Positions 17,290-26,297 of a stretch of 64,000 nucleotides of DNA are shown piece by piece. Origin of the DNA: DASTEQ01 sp040905185 (lineage in GTDB: Bacteria > Chloroflexota > Limnocylindria > QHBO01). The position numbers and the translations under genes are program-made. The notes below the pieces were generated by a model. The model made no database searches and was not told where the DNA came from. It was given only the letters and a program-made list of their open reading frames with translations. The DNA is taken from the NCBI GenBank assembly GCA_040905185.1, contig JBBDRZ010000007.1, positions 496,001 to 560,000 on the forward strand, in the 5' to 3' direction. Positions within the stretch are counted from its first letter, which is position 1. Every line of letters starts with the position of its first letter.

Positions 17290-18341
17290 TGCCCGAGGCC
17301 GCCTTCGCCGAGCTCGGCTTCAAGTCCAAACTCAAGATGGACCTGTTCCCGACCATCTGGTGCCCCGGCTGTGGCATCGGCACGATCATGATCGAGCTGG
17401 CCATGGTCCTCGACGAGCTGGGCCTGGACCACACCAACACGGTGATCGTGACCGGCATCGGCTGCACCGGGCGGATGGGCAGCTACATGAAGTTCGAGTC
17501 GGTCTACACCCTTCACGGGCGGACCCTGCCGGTGGCCGAGGCCATCAAGACGGTGCGCCCGGAGCTGAACGTGATCGTCGTGGCGGGCGACGGGGACACG
17601 GCCAGCATCGGCGGCAACCACCTGATCCACGCCATCCGACGCAACGCGCGGATCACGGTCCTGTGCAACAACAACGAGATCTACGGCCTGACCGGTGGCC
17701 AGACCGGGCCGACCACGCCCACTGGGACCAAGACCCTGTCCTCGCCGGGCGGCAACCCGAACACGCCCATCAACCTGCAGGGGATCGTCCGCAGCTCCCC
17801 GCACGCGTTGTACGCGCGAACCACGGTCTACCACCAGCCCCAGATGCGGACCGCCATCCGCGAGGCGATCAGCCACGACGGATTCGCATTCGTGGACATC
17901 ACGTCCCAGTGCATCGAGAACAACGGACGACGGATCGGGTTCGCCAATGCAAACGACATGCTGACCTTCTACCGCAAGACCTACAAGCGAGCGCCGAAAG
18001 GCGCGGACCGGTTGGGACCGTTCGAGCTGGGCATCGTGTACCCCGAAGGCCACGCCGAACGAACCAACGGGGCCCAGGCCGATGGCGCCGCGGCGGCCGA
18101 TGGCGCCGCGGCGCAGGGTGCGGCTCCCGCGGCCCCCGCACCGGCAGAGGCTCCGACGAAAGCCGATCGCCCATCGGTCTCCGATGACGAGAAGGCGCGC
18201 AAGCGCGCCGAGGCCCAGAAGAAGCTGGCCCTCATGCAGCGTCTCGAGCCGGAGGTGAAGCTGCGGGTCGCGAAGGGCGAGCTGACGCTGGCCGACGCCC
18301 TGCGCGAGGCCGGGATCGACCCGGCCGAGCTCGAGGCATAG
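17289..18341 (+). CDS. korB: 2-oxoacid:ferredoxin oxidoreductase subunit beta, extended C-terminus
   Basis: The TPP-binding subunit, 350 residues. WCPGCGIG near residue 24 and the GDGDTASIGGNH TPP/Mg motif near 99-110 are intact. The family usually ends near residue 255-290. Here an Ala/Pro-rich linker (about 255-300) leads to a charged helical tail ending in a LRVAKGELTLADALREAG segment. That tail may mediate assembly or regulation; no function is known to me. Start and stop overlap neighbours, so it is translated with korA and korC. Confidence 0.9.
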   Translation: MPEAAFAELGFKSKLKMDLFPTIWCPGCGIGTIMIELAMVLDELGLDHTNTVIVTGIGCTGRMGSYMKFESVYTLHGRTLPVAEAIKTVRPELNVIVVAGDGDTASIGGNHLIHAIRRNARITVLCNNNEIYGLTGGQTGPTTPTGTKTLSSPGGNPNTPINLQGIVRSSPHALYARTTVYHQPQMRTAIREAISHDGFAFVDITSQCIENNGRRIGFANANDMLTFYRKTYKRAPKGADRLGPFELGIVYPEGHAERTNGAQADGAAAADGAAAQGAAPAAPAPAEAPTKADRPSVSDDEKARKRAEAQKKLALMQRLEPEVKLRVAKGELTLADALREAGIDPAELEA

Positions 18342-18358
18342 GGCTGGCTGGAGCAGGC

Positions 18359-18925
18359 ATGGCGACCCGCATCGCGCTTGACGGGGTTGGCGGCCAGGGA
18401 GTCCGACTCATCGCCGGGGTGCTGGGCACGCTGCTGGCCCGGATGGGGAAGCAGGTGACCGTCCTGCTGGACTACGACTCTTCGGTTCGCGGCTCCATGT
18501 CCGACGCGTTCGTCACGTTCAGCGACACGCCGATCGACAACCCGGTTGTCGAGGAGGCGGACATCCTGCTCCGGCTGGCCGACAGAGGCCACCTGCGGAT
18601 CAGCGGGCGCAAGGTGGTCACCGACCTCGGCCTCGGCCTGCCGGGCGACGAGCAGATCCCATTTGCCTCGCTGGGGTCCGAGCACTTCGGCAAGGAGCTG
18701 TTCGGGAACATGATCGCGCTCGGCCGTCTCTTGCGACTGGCGGACATTGACTATGACGAGGAGGCGATTCGCGGCTCCTTACCGCGCCGTTACCAGGACG
18801 AAAACGTGGCGGCCATCCGCTTCGGCTACGACCTGACCGATGCCGAGATCGCGCGCCTGGCCGCCGCGGCCCCGCCGTCACGATTCGAGATGAATGAAGC
18901 CGCGACCACTCGGGCCGCGCGATGA
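18359..18925 (+). CDS. korC: 2-oxoacid:ferredoxin oxidoreductase subunit gamma
   Basis: A 188-residue gamma subunit beginning with the family stretch IALDGVGGQGVRLIAGVLG (glycine-rich loop) and keeping the SVRGSMSDAFVTFSD segment. It completes the korDABC enzyme. Its last codons overlap the next start (ATGA), so the DUF1801 gene may be co-expressed although no functional link is known. Confidence 0.9.
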   Translation: MATRIALDGVGGQGVRLIAGVLGTLLARMGKQVTVLLDYDSSVRGSMSDAFVTFSDTPIDNPVVEEADILLRLADRGHLRISGRKVVTDLGLGLPGDEQIPFASLGSEHFGKELFGNMIALGRLLRLADIDYDEEAIRGSLPRRYQDENVAAIRFGYDLTDAEIARLAAAAPPSRFEMNEAATTRAAR

Positions 18926-19203
18926 AGCGCAATCCGGACGTGGACGCCTGGTTCGAGGCATACGCCAACCCGCACAAGGCCGTCGTCGAACGCGTGCGGG
19001 AGGTCATCCTGGACGCTGACCCGCGCATCATCGAATCGGTGAAGTGGAGCACGCCGACGTTCAGCTACCGGGGCAACCTGGTCAGCGTCCAGCCCCGCGC
19101 CGCGAAGTTCGTCAGCCTTTTCGAGCACGGCGCGGACGATCTCCGGGCCGTGGTCCGGGCCTGGTGCGACGTGCGTGACTCGGGCGCGGTGCCGGGCAGC
19201 TGA
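18922..19203 (+). CDS. DUF1801 family protein
   Basis: A 93-residue protein with the YdhG-like/DUF1801 pattern: VERVREVILDADPRIIESVKW, then TPTFSYRGN. Function is unknown; relatives bind small ligands or act in stress. It is short for the family, with the C-terminal half abbreviated. A second, unrelated-in-detail DUF1801 protein is encoded at 58330-58725. Confidence 0.75.
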   Translation: MKRNPDVDAWFEAYANPHKAVVERVREVILDADPRIIESVKWSTPTFSYRGNLVSVQPRAAKFVSLFEHGADDLRAVVRAWCDVRDSGAVPGS

Positions 19204-19206
19204 ATC

Positions 19207-21870
19207 GTGTCAGCACTTCCCAGCGGAACGGTGACGTTTCTGTTCACCGACATCGAGGGGTCGACGCGGCTGGTCCAGGCGCTGGGTGACAGGTATCGGG
19301 AGCTGATCGATCTCCATGGAAGCGTGGTCCGGGGGGCGGTGGCGGCGGAGGGCGGAATTCAGTTCGGGTCCGAGGGCGATGCGGTGTTCGCCGTGTTCGA
19401 CGATGCCGCGCGCGGCGTGGCCGCCGGTGTCGCGACCCAGCGCGCGTTGGCGGCCGCTCTGTGGCCCGACGGCGCGGAGGTTCGGGTCCGGATCGGCATT
19501 CACACCGGGCAGGGAACCTTGGGCGGGGACAACTACATCGGCCTGGATGTTCATCGTGCCGCGCGCATCGCGGCTGCGGGGCACGGCGGACAGGTCGTCC
19601 TGAGCGGTGCGACCCGCTCGCTGGTCGAGGGCGCCCTGCCGGAGGGCGTGAGGCTGCGGGACCTTGGGCCGCATCGGCTCAGGGACCTCGCCCAGCCTGA
19701 GGACCTGTACCAGCTGGACATCGATGGCCTGGCGGTCGAGTTCCCACCCCTGCGCACCCTGTCCGCCCGGCCCAACAACCTCCCTGTCCAGCTGACGAGC
19801 TTCGTCGGCCGCGAAGGCGAGATTGCGGCGGTGGGCGACCTTCTGGACCGGGCGCGCCTGGTGACCCTGACCGGCCCCGGCGGGACCGGCAAGACCCGGC
19901 TTGCCCTCCAGGTGGCCGCCGAGCGCCTCACCCATTTTGCCGATGGGGCGTTCTTCGTCGACCTGGCGCCGCTTACCGATGCATCCCTCGTGACCTCCGC
20001 GGTGGCCTCGAGCGCAGGCGTGCGCGAGGCCCCTGGCAAGCCGCTGGCCGACACCCTCGCCGAGGAGCTCCGCGACAAGGAACTGCTGCTGGTCCTCGAC
20101 AATTTCGAGCAGGTGACCGATGCCGCGCCGCTGGTGGCCGACCTCCTGGGCGCGGCCAGCCGGCTGCGGGTCATGGTCACCAGTCGAGCCGTCCTGCACC
20201 TCTCCGGGGAGCATGAGTTCCCGGTCCCGCCCCTCCGGATCCCCGATCCCGCCCAGCTGCCGCCATTGGCCGCGCTGTCGACCTACGAGGGAGTCACGCT
20301 GTTCGTCGAACGGGCGCGGGCCGCGCGTCCGGAGTTCGGGGTGACCGATGAGTCCTGGCCGGCGATCGCCCGGATCGTGGCCCGTCTTGACGGATTGCCG
20401 CTGGCGATCGAGCTCGCGGCGGCCAAGGTCAAAGTCCTCGCCCCGGAGCAGATCGTCACCCGGCTGGACGACCGGCTGGCTTTCCTGGCCGCGGGGCCGC
20501 GGGATCTCCCGGCGCGCCAGCGGGCCCTGCGCGAGACGATCGCGTGGAGCCACGGCCTGCTGCCGTCGGGTGAGCAGGCGCTCTTTCGACGCCTGGCGGT
20601 GTTCGCCGGCGGCTGGACGCTCGACGCCGCCGAGGTCGTCGGCCGGCCAGGCGATATCGCCTTGGACACCCTGGAGGGACATGCGAGCCTGCTCGACCAG
20701 AGCCTCATCCGACGCGACGAGGGGGTCCACGGGGAGTCGCGGTTCACGATGCTCGAAACCATTCGCGAGTACGCCCTCGAGCAGCTTTTGGCGAGCGGGG
20801 AGCGAGATGAGCTCGCACGCCGTCACGCCGAGCATTTCACCGCGGTCGCCGAGGCCACCGAGCCGGAGCTGACTCAGTCACCCGACGCCGTCGAGCGGAT
20901 CGACCACGATCACGACAACTACCGGGCCGCGCTCATCTGGGCCATCGGGTCGGATCAGGCCGAGCTCGGCATGCGCCTGGGGTACGCGTTATGGCGTTTC
21001 TGGCACCTGCGTTCACACCTGTCCGAGGGCCGCATGTGGTTCGATCGGCTGCTGGCTCTTCCGTCGGCGGTCGCCAGGACGGCGGCGCGCGCGAAGGGGC
21101 TGACCGGGGCGGCGGGGATCGCCTACTGGCGGAACGACTACCCGGCAGCGACCGCATGGTACGAAGAGGCGGAGGCGATCTACCGGGAGCTGGGCGATCG
21201 CGGCAGTCTGGCCGACGCGCTCTACAACACCGGCTCCATGGACGCCATCAGGGGTGACATGGAATCGGTCCGGGCCGCCTTCGGCGAGGGGGCTGCGCTG
21301 GCCCGCGAGCTCGGCGACGACCGCCTCGTGGTCCGGTTCCTGGAGGCCGAGGGCTACACCGCCTTCATGACCGATGACTTCGAGACGGCGCGTTCCCGGC
21401 TCGAGGAGGCGTTGGCCATGGCCGAGCGCTCGAACGACCGGATGGCGATCGGGGCCGGGCACCACACCGTTGGGCAGGTCGCCCGCCTCCAGGGGCGTTT
21501 CGACGACGCGGCCGAGCACTATCAGTCCGCGATCCGGATCGCCCGCGACCTGGGTGCCACGCTGGCCGTGATCGAGCCACTGCAGGGATTGGCGGCCGTC
21601 CTCATCACTACCGGCGACCCGGAGCGGGGTGTGCGGCTACTCGGCGCCAACGCCGCCATCCGCGAGGAGGCCGGTGGTGGGCCACCACCCGAGTGGCTCC
21701 GCCTGGGCGACCCGTTCAGCGAGGCGAAGGCGCAGCTCGGCGAGGAACGCTACCAGGCCGCCTGGGACGTCGGACGCTCGCTGACGGTGGACCAGGCCCT
21801 GGCGGATGCGCTGGGCGAGCCTGCGGCCACGCCTGCGGCCACGCCTGCGGCCACGCCTGCGGCACAATGA
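19207..21870 (+). CDS. Class III adenylate/guanylate cyclase-STAND NTPase-TPR regulator
   Basis: An 887-residue multidomain protein. Residues 1-170 form a class III cyclase catalytic domain (FTDIEGSTRL with metal-binding Asp, then GSEGDAVFAVF and RIGIHTG). A STAND/NB-ARC-like NTPase follows at about 195-480, with P-loop GPGGTGKT near 224-231 and LLVLDNFEQV as Walker B. TPR-like helices occupy the last 300 residues. Such proteins are common in actinobacteria and Chloroflexota and are thought to signal through cAMP or by oligomerisation. The protein ends in a short ATPAATPAAT tail encoded by tandem repeats. The start is GTG. Confidence 0.85.
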   Translation: MSALPSGTVTFLFTDIEGSTRLVQALGDRYRELIDLHGSVVRGAVAAEGGIQFGSEGDAVFAVFDDAARGVAAGVATQRALAAALWPDGAEVRVRIGIHTGQGTLGGDNYIGLDVHRAARIAAAGHGGQVVLSGATRSLVEGALPEGVRLRDLGPHRLRDLAQPEDLYQLDIDGLAVEFPPLRTLSARPNNLPVQLTSFVGREGEIAAVGDLLDRARLVTLTGPGGTGKTRLALQVAAERLTHFADGAFFVDLAPLTDASLVTSAVASSAGVREAPGKPLADTLAEELRDKELLLVLDNFEQVTDAAPLVADLLGAASRLRVMVTSRAVLHLSGEHEFPVPPLRIPDPAQLPPLAALSTYEGVTLFVERARAARPEFGVTDESWPAIARIVARLDGLPLAIELAAAKVKVLAPEQIVTRLDDRLAFLAAGPRDLPARQRALRETIAWSHGLLPSGEQALFRRLAVFAGGWTLDAAEVVGRPGDIALDTLEGHASLLDQSLIRRDEGVHGESRFTMLETIREYALEQLLASGERDELARRHAEHFTAVAEATEPELTQSPDAVERIDHDHDNYRAALIWAIGSDQAELGMRLGYALWRFWHLRSHLSEGRMWFDRLLALPSAVARTAARAKGLTGAAGIAYWRNDYPAATAWYEEAEAIYRELGDRGSLADALYNTGSMDAIRGDMESVRAAFGEGAALARELGDDRLVVRFLEAEGYTAFMTDDFETARSRLEEALAMAERSNDRMAIGAGHHTVGQVARLQGRFDDAAEHYQSAIRIARDLGATLAVIEPLQGLAAVLITTGDPERGVRLLGANAAIREEAGGGPPPEWLRLGDPFSEAKAQLGEERYQAAWDVGRSLTVDQALADALGEPAATPAATPAATPAAQ
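21819..21866 (+). repeat. Four tandem 12-bp repeats at the end of the cyclase-STAND gene
   Basis: The unit GCCTGCGGCCAC occurs four times in a row (the last copy altered at its end), encoding repeated Pro-Ala-Ala-Thr. Being a multiple of three, copy number can vary without a frameshift. Confidence 0.85.
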
Positions 21871-22988
21871 CGGTCATGGTGCCGGCGGCCCCGACCCTCA
21901 ATCTCGAAACGATCAGGCGTGCGCCCAAGGCGCTGCTCCACGACCACCTGGATGGGGGTCTGCGGCCGCGGACCGTGATCGAGCTGGCGGCCGAGACCGG
22001 GTACCGCGACCTGCCGACGACCGATCCCGACGCACTGGCGACCTGGTTCCGTCGCGGCGCGGACGGCACCAGCCTCGAGCACTACCTGGAAGGATTCGTC
22101 CACACCGTCGGCGTCATGCAGACACCCGAAGCCCTCGAGCGGGTCGCGGCCGAGTGCATCGAGGACCTGGCGGCCGATGGGGTGGTGTACGCGGAGGTCC
22201 GCTTCGCGCCGGAACAGCACCTCCAGGGGGGCATGACCCTGGACGAGGTGGTGACCGCGGTCCTGGCGGGATTCCGGAGAGGGGCCGAGGGACGCCCCAT
22301 CACGACGGGCCTTCTGATCAGCGCCATGCGCCAGGCGGCACGCTCGGTGGAAATCGCCGAGCTGGCGGTCCGTCACCGCGACCACGGCGTGCTGGGCTTC
22401 GACATGGCCGGCCCGGAGGCAGGCTACCCGCCCACACGCTACCTGGATGCGTTCCAGCTCATTGCCCACGAGAACTTCCACTTCAGTCTGCACGCCGGCG
22501 AGGCCTTTGGCCTGCCGTCGATCTGGGAGGCGCTGCAGTGGTGTGGCGCGGAGCGGCTGGGACACGGGGTCCGAATCGTGGACGACATCACGGTCCATCC
22601 CGACGGCAGGGTGTCGCTCGGCCGCCTGGCGGCCTACGTCCGCGATACCCGGGTCCCGCTCGAGATGTGTCCCAGCTCGAACGTTCACACCGGCGCCGTG
22701 CGCTCCATCGCCGAGCATCCGTTCGACCTTTTACGTCGCCTTCGGTTCCGGGTCACCCTCAACACCGACAACCGCCTCATGAGCGGCATTTCGCTGACCG
22801 ATGAGTTCGCCGTGATTGCCCGGACGTTCGGGATCGGCCTGGACGACATGGAGTGGCTGACCCTGAACGCGATCAAGAGCGCGTTCCTGCCCTTCGACGG
22901 CCGAATCCGGGTCATCAACGAGCAGATCAAGCCGGGTTACGCCCGGTTGCGGGCGGCCGCAGCGGCCGCCGAGATCGCGACTGGCTAG
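21867..22988 (+). CDS. add: Adenosine deaminase
   Basis: A 373-residue metal-dependent hydrolase converting adenosine to inosine. Metal ligands are H25 and H27 in LLHDHLDGG, the HAGE motif near 209-212, and the Asp of NTDNRLMSG near 300. The TDNR form, rather than the animal TDDP, is usual in the actinobacterial-type subfamily. The CPSSNVHTG substrate loop is present. The ATG overlaps the stop of the cyclase gene (ATGA); a second ATG is three codons later. Confidence 0.93.
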   Translation: MTVMVPAAPTLNLETIRRAPKALLHDHLDGGLRPRTVIELAAETGYRDLPTTDPDALATWFRRGADGTSLEHYLEGFVHTVGVMQTPEALERVAAECIEDLAADGVVYAEVRFAPEQHLQGGMTLDEVVTAVLAGFRRGAEGRPITTGLLISAMRQAARSVEIAELAVRHRDHGVLGFDMAGPEAGYPPTRYLDAFQLIAHENFHFSLHAGEAFGLPSIWEALQWCGAERLGHGVRIVDDITVHPDGRVSLGRLAAYVRDTRVPLEMCPSSNVHTGAVRSIAEHPFDLLRRLRFRVTLNTDNRLMSGISLTDEFAVIARTFGIGLDDMEWLTLNAIKSAFLPFDGRIRVINEQIKPGYARLRAAAAAAEIATG

Positions 22989-23869
22989 ACTCCGACGGCG
23001 GACCCCTCCAGCTCGGCCAGCGCCGCGTCCAGCCGATTCGCCTGCTCGTCGGTCAGCGGACGGAGTGGGCGTCGCATCCCAGCGCTGACCGGGACACCGC
23101 GCCGCGCCAGGGCGTGCTTCACAGATGGGATGAACGGCTGCGCCTCCATCGCGGAGCGCAACGCATCCAGTCTGCCGGCGCCGAGCGGGCTGGGAGCGTC
23201 CAGCACCCCGCGCACCACGTCGGGGAAGGCGGCAGCCAGCGCGCTCACCGTCCCTGCCGCCCCGGCTTCGAGGGCCTGGACGATGAGCGGCTCGGAGCCG
23301 ACAAGGACCGGAAGGCCCAACCCCAGGTAGGGGGCGACCTCGGCGAACGGCGACTCCGACACCTTGAGCCCAGCCAGGTTGTCGGCCCGGTCGGCGACTC
23401 GGCGGATGACCTCGACCGGCAGGGGATAGCCACTCCGCCGCGTGAAGATGTACACGAAGAACGGCAGCGGGTCGCAGGCGGCCGCCGCGGCCGCCAGGTG
23501 ATCGGTCAGCGCCTCGGGGTCGAGCGGGAAGTAGGGCGGGGGAATGACCGCCACCCCGTCCGCACCGCTTTCCGCGGCATGCCTGGCCAGGGCGATGGTA
23601 TCGGCCGTGGTCTGCGCCCCGGCGTGGACCACCAGCGCGCCACGCACCGCGCCGCGGAACGCAGTCGTAAGACGCCGCCGCTCGTCAACCGAGAGCAGCA
23701 TCCCCTCCCCGGTGGTTCCGCAGCAGAACACTCCGTCGGCGCCGTGGCCTTCCAGGAAGGCCACCATCGGTCCAATCGCATCCTCGTCGAGGCCCGTGCC
23801 ATCGGCGGACAGAGGAGTGGCGGCGGCGACGATCAGGGGCGGGTGGTCGGGTGACCAAGGGAGTGGCAT
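22985..23869 (-). CDS. Dihydrodipicolinate synthase family (DapA-like) lyase
   Basis: A 294-residue TIM-barrel class I aldolase-type enzyme. GTTGEG near residues 45-50 and the Schiff-base lysine in LAGLKVSES are conserved. The Tyr region reads YIFTRRSGY instead of the YNxP of true DHDPS, so a different 2-keto acid is likely handled. ATG 23869 is chosen; TACAGT lies 7 nt upstream, suggesting a leaderless start. It overlaps the end of add by 4 bp, tail to tail. Confidence 0.85.
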   Translation of the reverse strand: MPLPWSPDHPPLIVAAATPLSADGTGLDEDAIGPMVAFLEGHGADGVFCCGTTGEGMLLSVDERRRLTTAFRGAVRGALVVHAGAQTTADTIALARHAAESGADGVAVIPPPYFPLDPEALTDHLAAAAAACDPLPFFVYIFTRRSGYPLPVEVIRRVADRADNLAGLKVSESPFAEVAPYLGLGLPVLVGSEPLIVQALEAGAAGTVSALAAAFPDVVRGVLDAPSPLGAGRLDALRSAMEAQPFIPSVKHALARRGVPVSAGMRRPLRPLTDEQANRLDAALAELEGSAVGV

Positions 23870-23933
23870 GCGCGCGACTGTACCCCTCGCGCATCGGGTA
23901 TGCGCGGGGTCATCGGTGTACCATCGGCCGGGT

Positions 23934-24182
23934 ATGACGTACGTCATCACGGAACCGTGCATCGGGGTCAAGGACGGGTCGTGCGTCGACGTTTGTCCCG
24001 TCGACTGCATCCACGCAACCGACGACGACACGATGTTCTTCATCGATCCGGACGAATGCATCGATTGCGGAGCGTGCGAGCCTGAGTGCCCGGTGACCGC
24101 CATCTTCGCCGAGGACGCGACCCCCGAGCAGTGGACGAACTACATCCAGATCAACGCCGACTACTTCAAGAACAAACAGTAG
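23934..24182 (+). CDS. Ferredoxin, 7Fe/8Fe type
   Basis: An 82-residue ferredoxin. The first cluster site (CIGVKDGSCVDVCPVDC) has the spacing of a 3Fe-4S/4Fe-4S-type centre and the second is CIDCGACEPECP. It is a candidate electron carrier for the Kor complex encoded 5 kb upstream, although the two are not in one operon. The gene precedes the EthD-like and crotonase genes by only 10 bp, so it may be the first gene of that operon. Confidence 0.93.
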   Translation: MTYVITEPCIGVKDGSCVDVCPVDCIHATDDDTMFFIDPDECIDCGACEPECPVTAIFAEDATPEQWTNYIQINADYFKNKQ

Positions 24183-24192
24183 CCCCCGACGC

Positions 24193-24501
24193 GTGGCCGT
24201 CCGCCTGATCGCCCTCTACGCGCCCCCCGAGGACCCGGCCGCGTTCGACGTCCACTACCGTGACACCCACACTCCGATCATCCGGCGCTACCCCGGGCTT
24301 CGCGACCTGCGCCTGACACGGCCCGAAGGGGTGGGCGGTCGACCGCCGGCGTATTACCTGATCGCCGAGATGGCGTTCGATTCCCGCGCCGATCTGGAAG
24401 CCGCATTGGCCTCCGAGGCCGGCGTCGAGAGCGGGCGGGACCTCCGCACCTTCGCCGGAGCCGGCGTGACCCTCCTGATCGCCGAGAATGCATCCCCATG
24501 A
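24193..24501 (+). CDS. EthD-domain protein
   Basis: A 102-residue alpha/beta-barrel protein with the EthD pattern VHYRDTHTPIIRRYPGLRDL near residues 20-39. EthD-like proteins accompany degradation pathways and may act on or bind small organic molecules. The GTG start is 10 bp after the ferredoxin stop, and its end overlaps the next crotonase start by 4 bp. Confidence 0.8.
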   Translation: MAVRLIALYAPPEDPAAFDVHYRDTHTPIIRRYPGLRDLRLTRPEGVGGRPPAYYLIAEMAFDSRADLEAALASEAGVESGRDLRTFAGAGVTLLIAENASP

Positions 24502-25457
24502 CCGAACCGGAAGCCCCCGTCGCCGCCGATCCGGCCAGCCTGGGGTTCGACCGGATCCGATACGCGCGCGACGATGCGCGCCGGGTGGCGATGGTGACGA
24601 TCGATCGTCCGCAGGTCATGAACGCCTTCGACTTCCGCACCCTCCGTGAGCTGGGCGCGGCGTTCGAGCAGGCCGCGTGGGACGAATCGGTGTCGGTGAT
24701 CGTGGTCACCGGCGTCGGAGAGAAGGCGTTCTGCACCGGGGCCGATCTGGACGAGCAGGCGGCCATGGGCTCCACCAGCGGGCAGTACTGGCGCTGGATG
24801 GGGGCCTTCATCGAGATGCACGACCGCCTGCGAAGCATCGGCAAGCCGACCATCGCCCGCATCAACGGGGCGTGCGTGGGGGGTGGCAACGAGCTCCAGA
24901 TGGCGTGCGACCTGGCGGTCATGGCCGACGACACGTACATCCGCCACGTGGGGCCGGAGCACGGTTCGGTGCCGGCTGGTGGCGCCACCCAGTGGCTGCC
25001 GCTGCTGGTGGGCGATCGGCGGGCCCGAGAGATCGTGATGCTGTGTGAGCGGATCCCCGCCGGGCGGGCCCTGGAGTGGGGGCTCGTGTCGCGGGTCGTG
25101 CCGCGCGGTGAGCTGGATGCCACGGTCGACGGGCTGGTCACCAACCTGAACCGCAAGCTGCCGGAGGCGCTGCGCTACACGAAGACCCAGCTCAACTGGT
25201 GGAAGGATTTGGTGTGGGCCCAGACCGTGACCCACGCCCGCGAATGGCTGGCCCTGCACTCCACCGACGACGAGACCCGGGAGGCGGTGGCCGCCTTCCA
25301 CGAGAAGCGCCCGCCACGCGTGGAGGCGCTGCGGGCACTCCAATCCGGCACGGGCAGGACCTGCCCGGACTGCGGTCAGTCTGGGCTGTCGGCGTACGCG
25401 GAGTACTGCAGCGCCTGTGCGGTCAAGCTCCCATCGGTCTTCGAGTCCATCCCGTGA
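24498..25457 (+). CDS. Enoyl-CoA hydratase/isomerase family protein with C-terminal zinc ribbon
   Basis: A 319-residue crotonase-fold protein. Oxyanion-hole elements lie at AFCTGADL and GGGNELQMACDLAV. After about residue 275 it carries a CPDCGQ...YCSAC segment with two Cys pairs about 19 residues apart, a rubredoxin/zinc-ribbon-like tail not part of the usual crotonase. Substrate is unknown. The HVGPEHGSVPAGGA active-site stretch recalls ring-opening or MenB/BadI-like members more than fatty-acid hydratases. Confidence 0.85.
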   Translation: MTEPEAPVAADPASLGFDRIRYARDDARRVAMVTIDRPQVMNAFDFRTLRELGAAFEQAAWDESVSVIVVTGVGEKAFCTGADLDEQAAMGSTSGQYWRWMGAFIEMHDRLRSIGKPTIARINGACVGGGNELQMACDLAVMADDTYIRHVGPEHGSVPAGGATQWLPLLVGDRRAREIVMLCERIPAGRALEWGLVSRVVPRGELDATVDGLVTNLNRKLPEALRYTKTQLNWWKDLVWAQTVTHAREWLALHSTDDETREAVAAFHEKRPPRVEALRALQSGTGRTCPDCGQSGLSAYAEYCSACAVKLPSVFESIP

Positions 25458-25467
25458 TGCGCACGCC

Positions 25468-26250
25468 ATGACCGCCGAGTCGCTGGTCCTGGTCGAGCGC
25501 GACGAGGCGCGCCGGGTCGCCCTCATCCGACTGAATCGGCCCAAGCAGCTGAACGCCCTGAACGGGCCGACCATGGACGCGCTGTGCGAGTCGCTCGAGG
25601 CCCTCGATCGCGACGACGCGATCCGGGTCATCGTGGTGACAGGCAGCGAGCGCGCCTTTGCCGCGGGCGCGGACATCGGGGAGATGGCGGCCGCGTCGCC
25701 GATCGACATGCTGCGCACCAACCGCATCGCCCAGTGGGATCGGGTCCGCAAGGTGTCCAAGCCCGTGATCGCGGCGGTGGCGGGCTGGTGCCTGGGCGGT
25801 GGCTGTGAGCTGGCCATGGCCCTGGACATCATCATCGCCGCGGAGAGCGCCCGCTTCGGTCAGCCCGAGATCAAGATCGGTGTCATGCCCGGCGCCGGCG
25901 GGACCCAGCGTCTGCCGCGAGCCATCGGCAAGAGCAAGGCGATGGAGATGATCCTGACCGGCGAGCCGATCACGGCCGCGGAGGCGGAGCGCATCGGCCT
26001 CGTCTCACGAGTCGTGACCGACGAGCTGCTGGTCGAGGATGCCCTGGCCCTGGCGTCGGAGATGGCCAAGCGGGCGCCGCTGGCCCTCCGGCTGGCGAAG
26101 GAATCGGTCAATGCCGCCTTCGAGATGAGCCTGACCAATGGCCTGGCGCATGAGCGGCGGCTGTTCTACCTGCTCTTCGCGTCCGACGACCAGAAGGAGG
26201 GCATGGCCGCCTTCCTGGAGAAGCGCGACCCCGACTTCAAGGGGCGCTGA
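25468..26250 (+). CDS. Enoyl-CoA hydratase
   Basis: A 260-residue crotonase. The segments AFAAGADI and CLGGGCELAMALDI form the oxyanion hole. The catalytic glutamates of hydratases are matched by QPEIKIGVMPGAGGTQRLPR. This is the closest of the three crotonases to fatty-acid-type hydratases adding water to 2-enoyl-CoA. It starts 10 bp after the preceding crotonase and ends an apparent operon that starts at the ferredoxin. Confidence 0.92.
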   Translation: MTAESLVLVERDEARRVALIRLNRPKQLNALNGPTMDALCESLEALDRDDAIRVIVVTGSERAFAAGADIGEMAAASPIDMLRTNRIAQWDRVRKVSKPVIAAVAGWCLGGGCELAMALDIIIAAESARFGQPEIKIGVMPGAGGTQRLPRAIGKSKAMEMILTGEPITAAEAERIGLVSRVVTDELLVEDALALASEMAKRAPLALRLAKESVNAAFEMSLTNGLAHERRLFYLLFASDDQKEGMAAFLEKRDPDFKGR

Positions 26251-26297
26251 ACCGCGGACGACGGGCCGTCAGCATTGCTCGGGGGCCGAGCGCCGGG

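Noticed and set aside
21719..22718. Antisense frame across the add gene and the tandem repeat
   Set aside because: No start signal and no domain; the plus-strand genes are well supported.
23908..23935. Sequence TCATCGGTGTACCATCGGCCG resembling half of a palindromic repeat
   Set aside because: There is no inverted partner or further dyads at 72 bp, and it lies directly before the ferredoxin gene; chance likeness is likelier.
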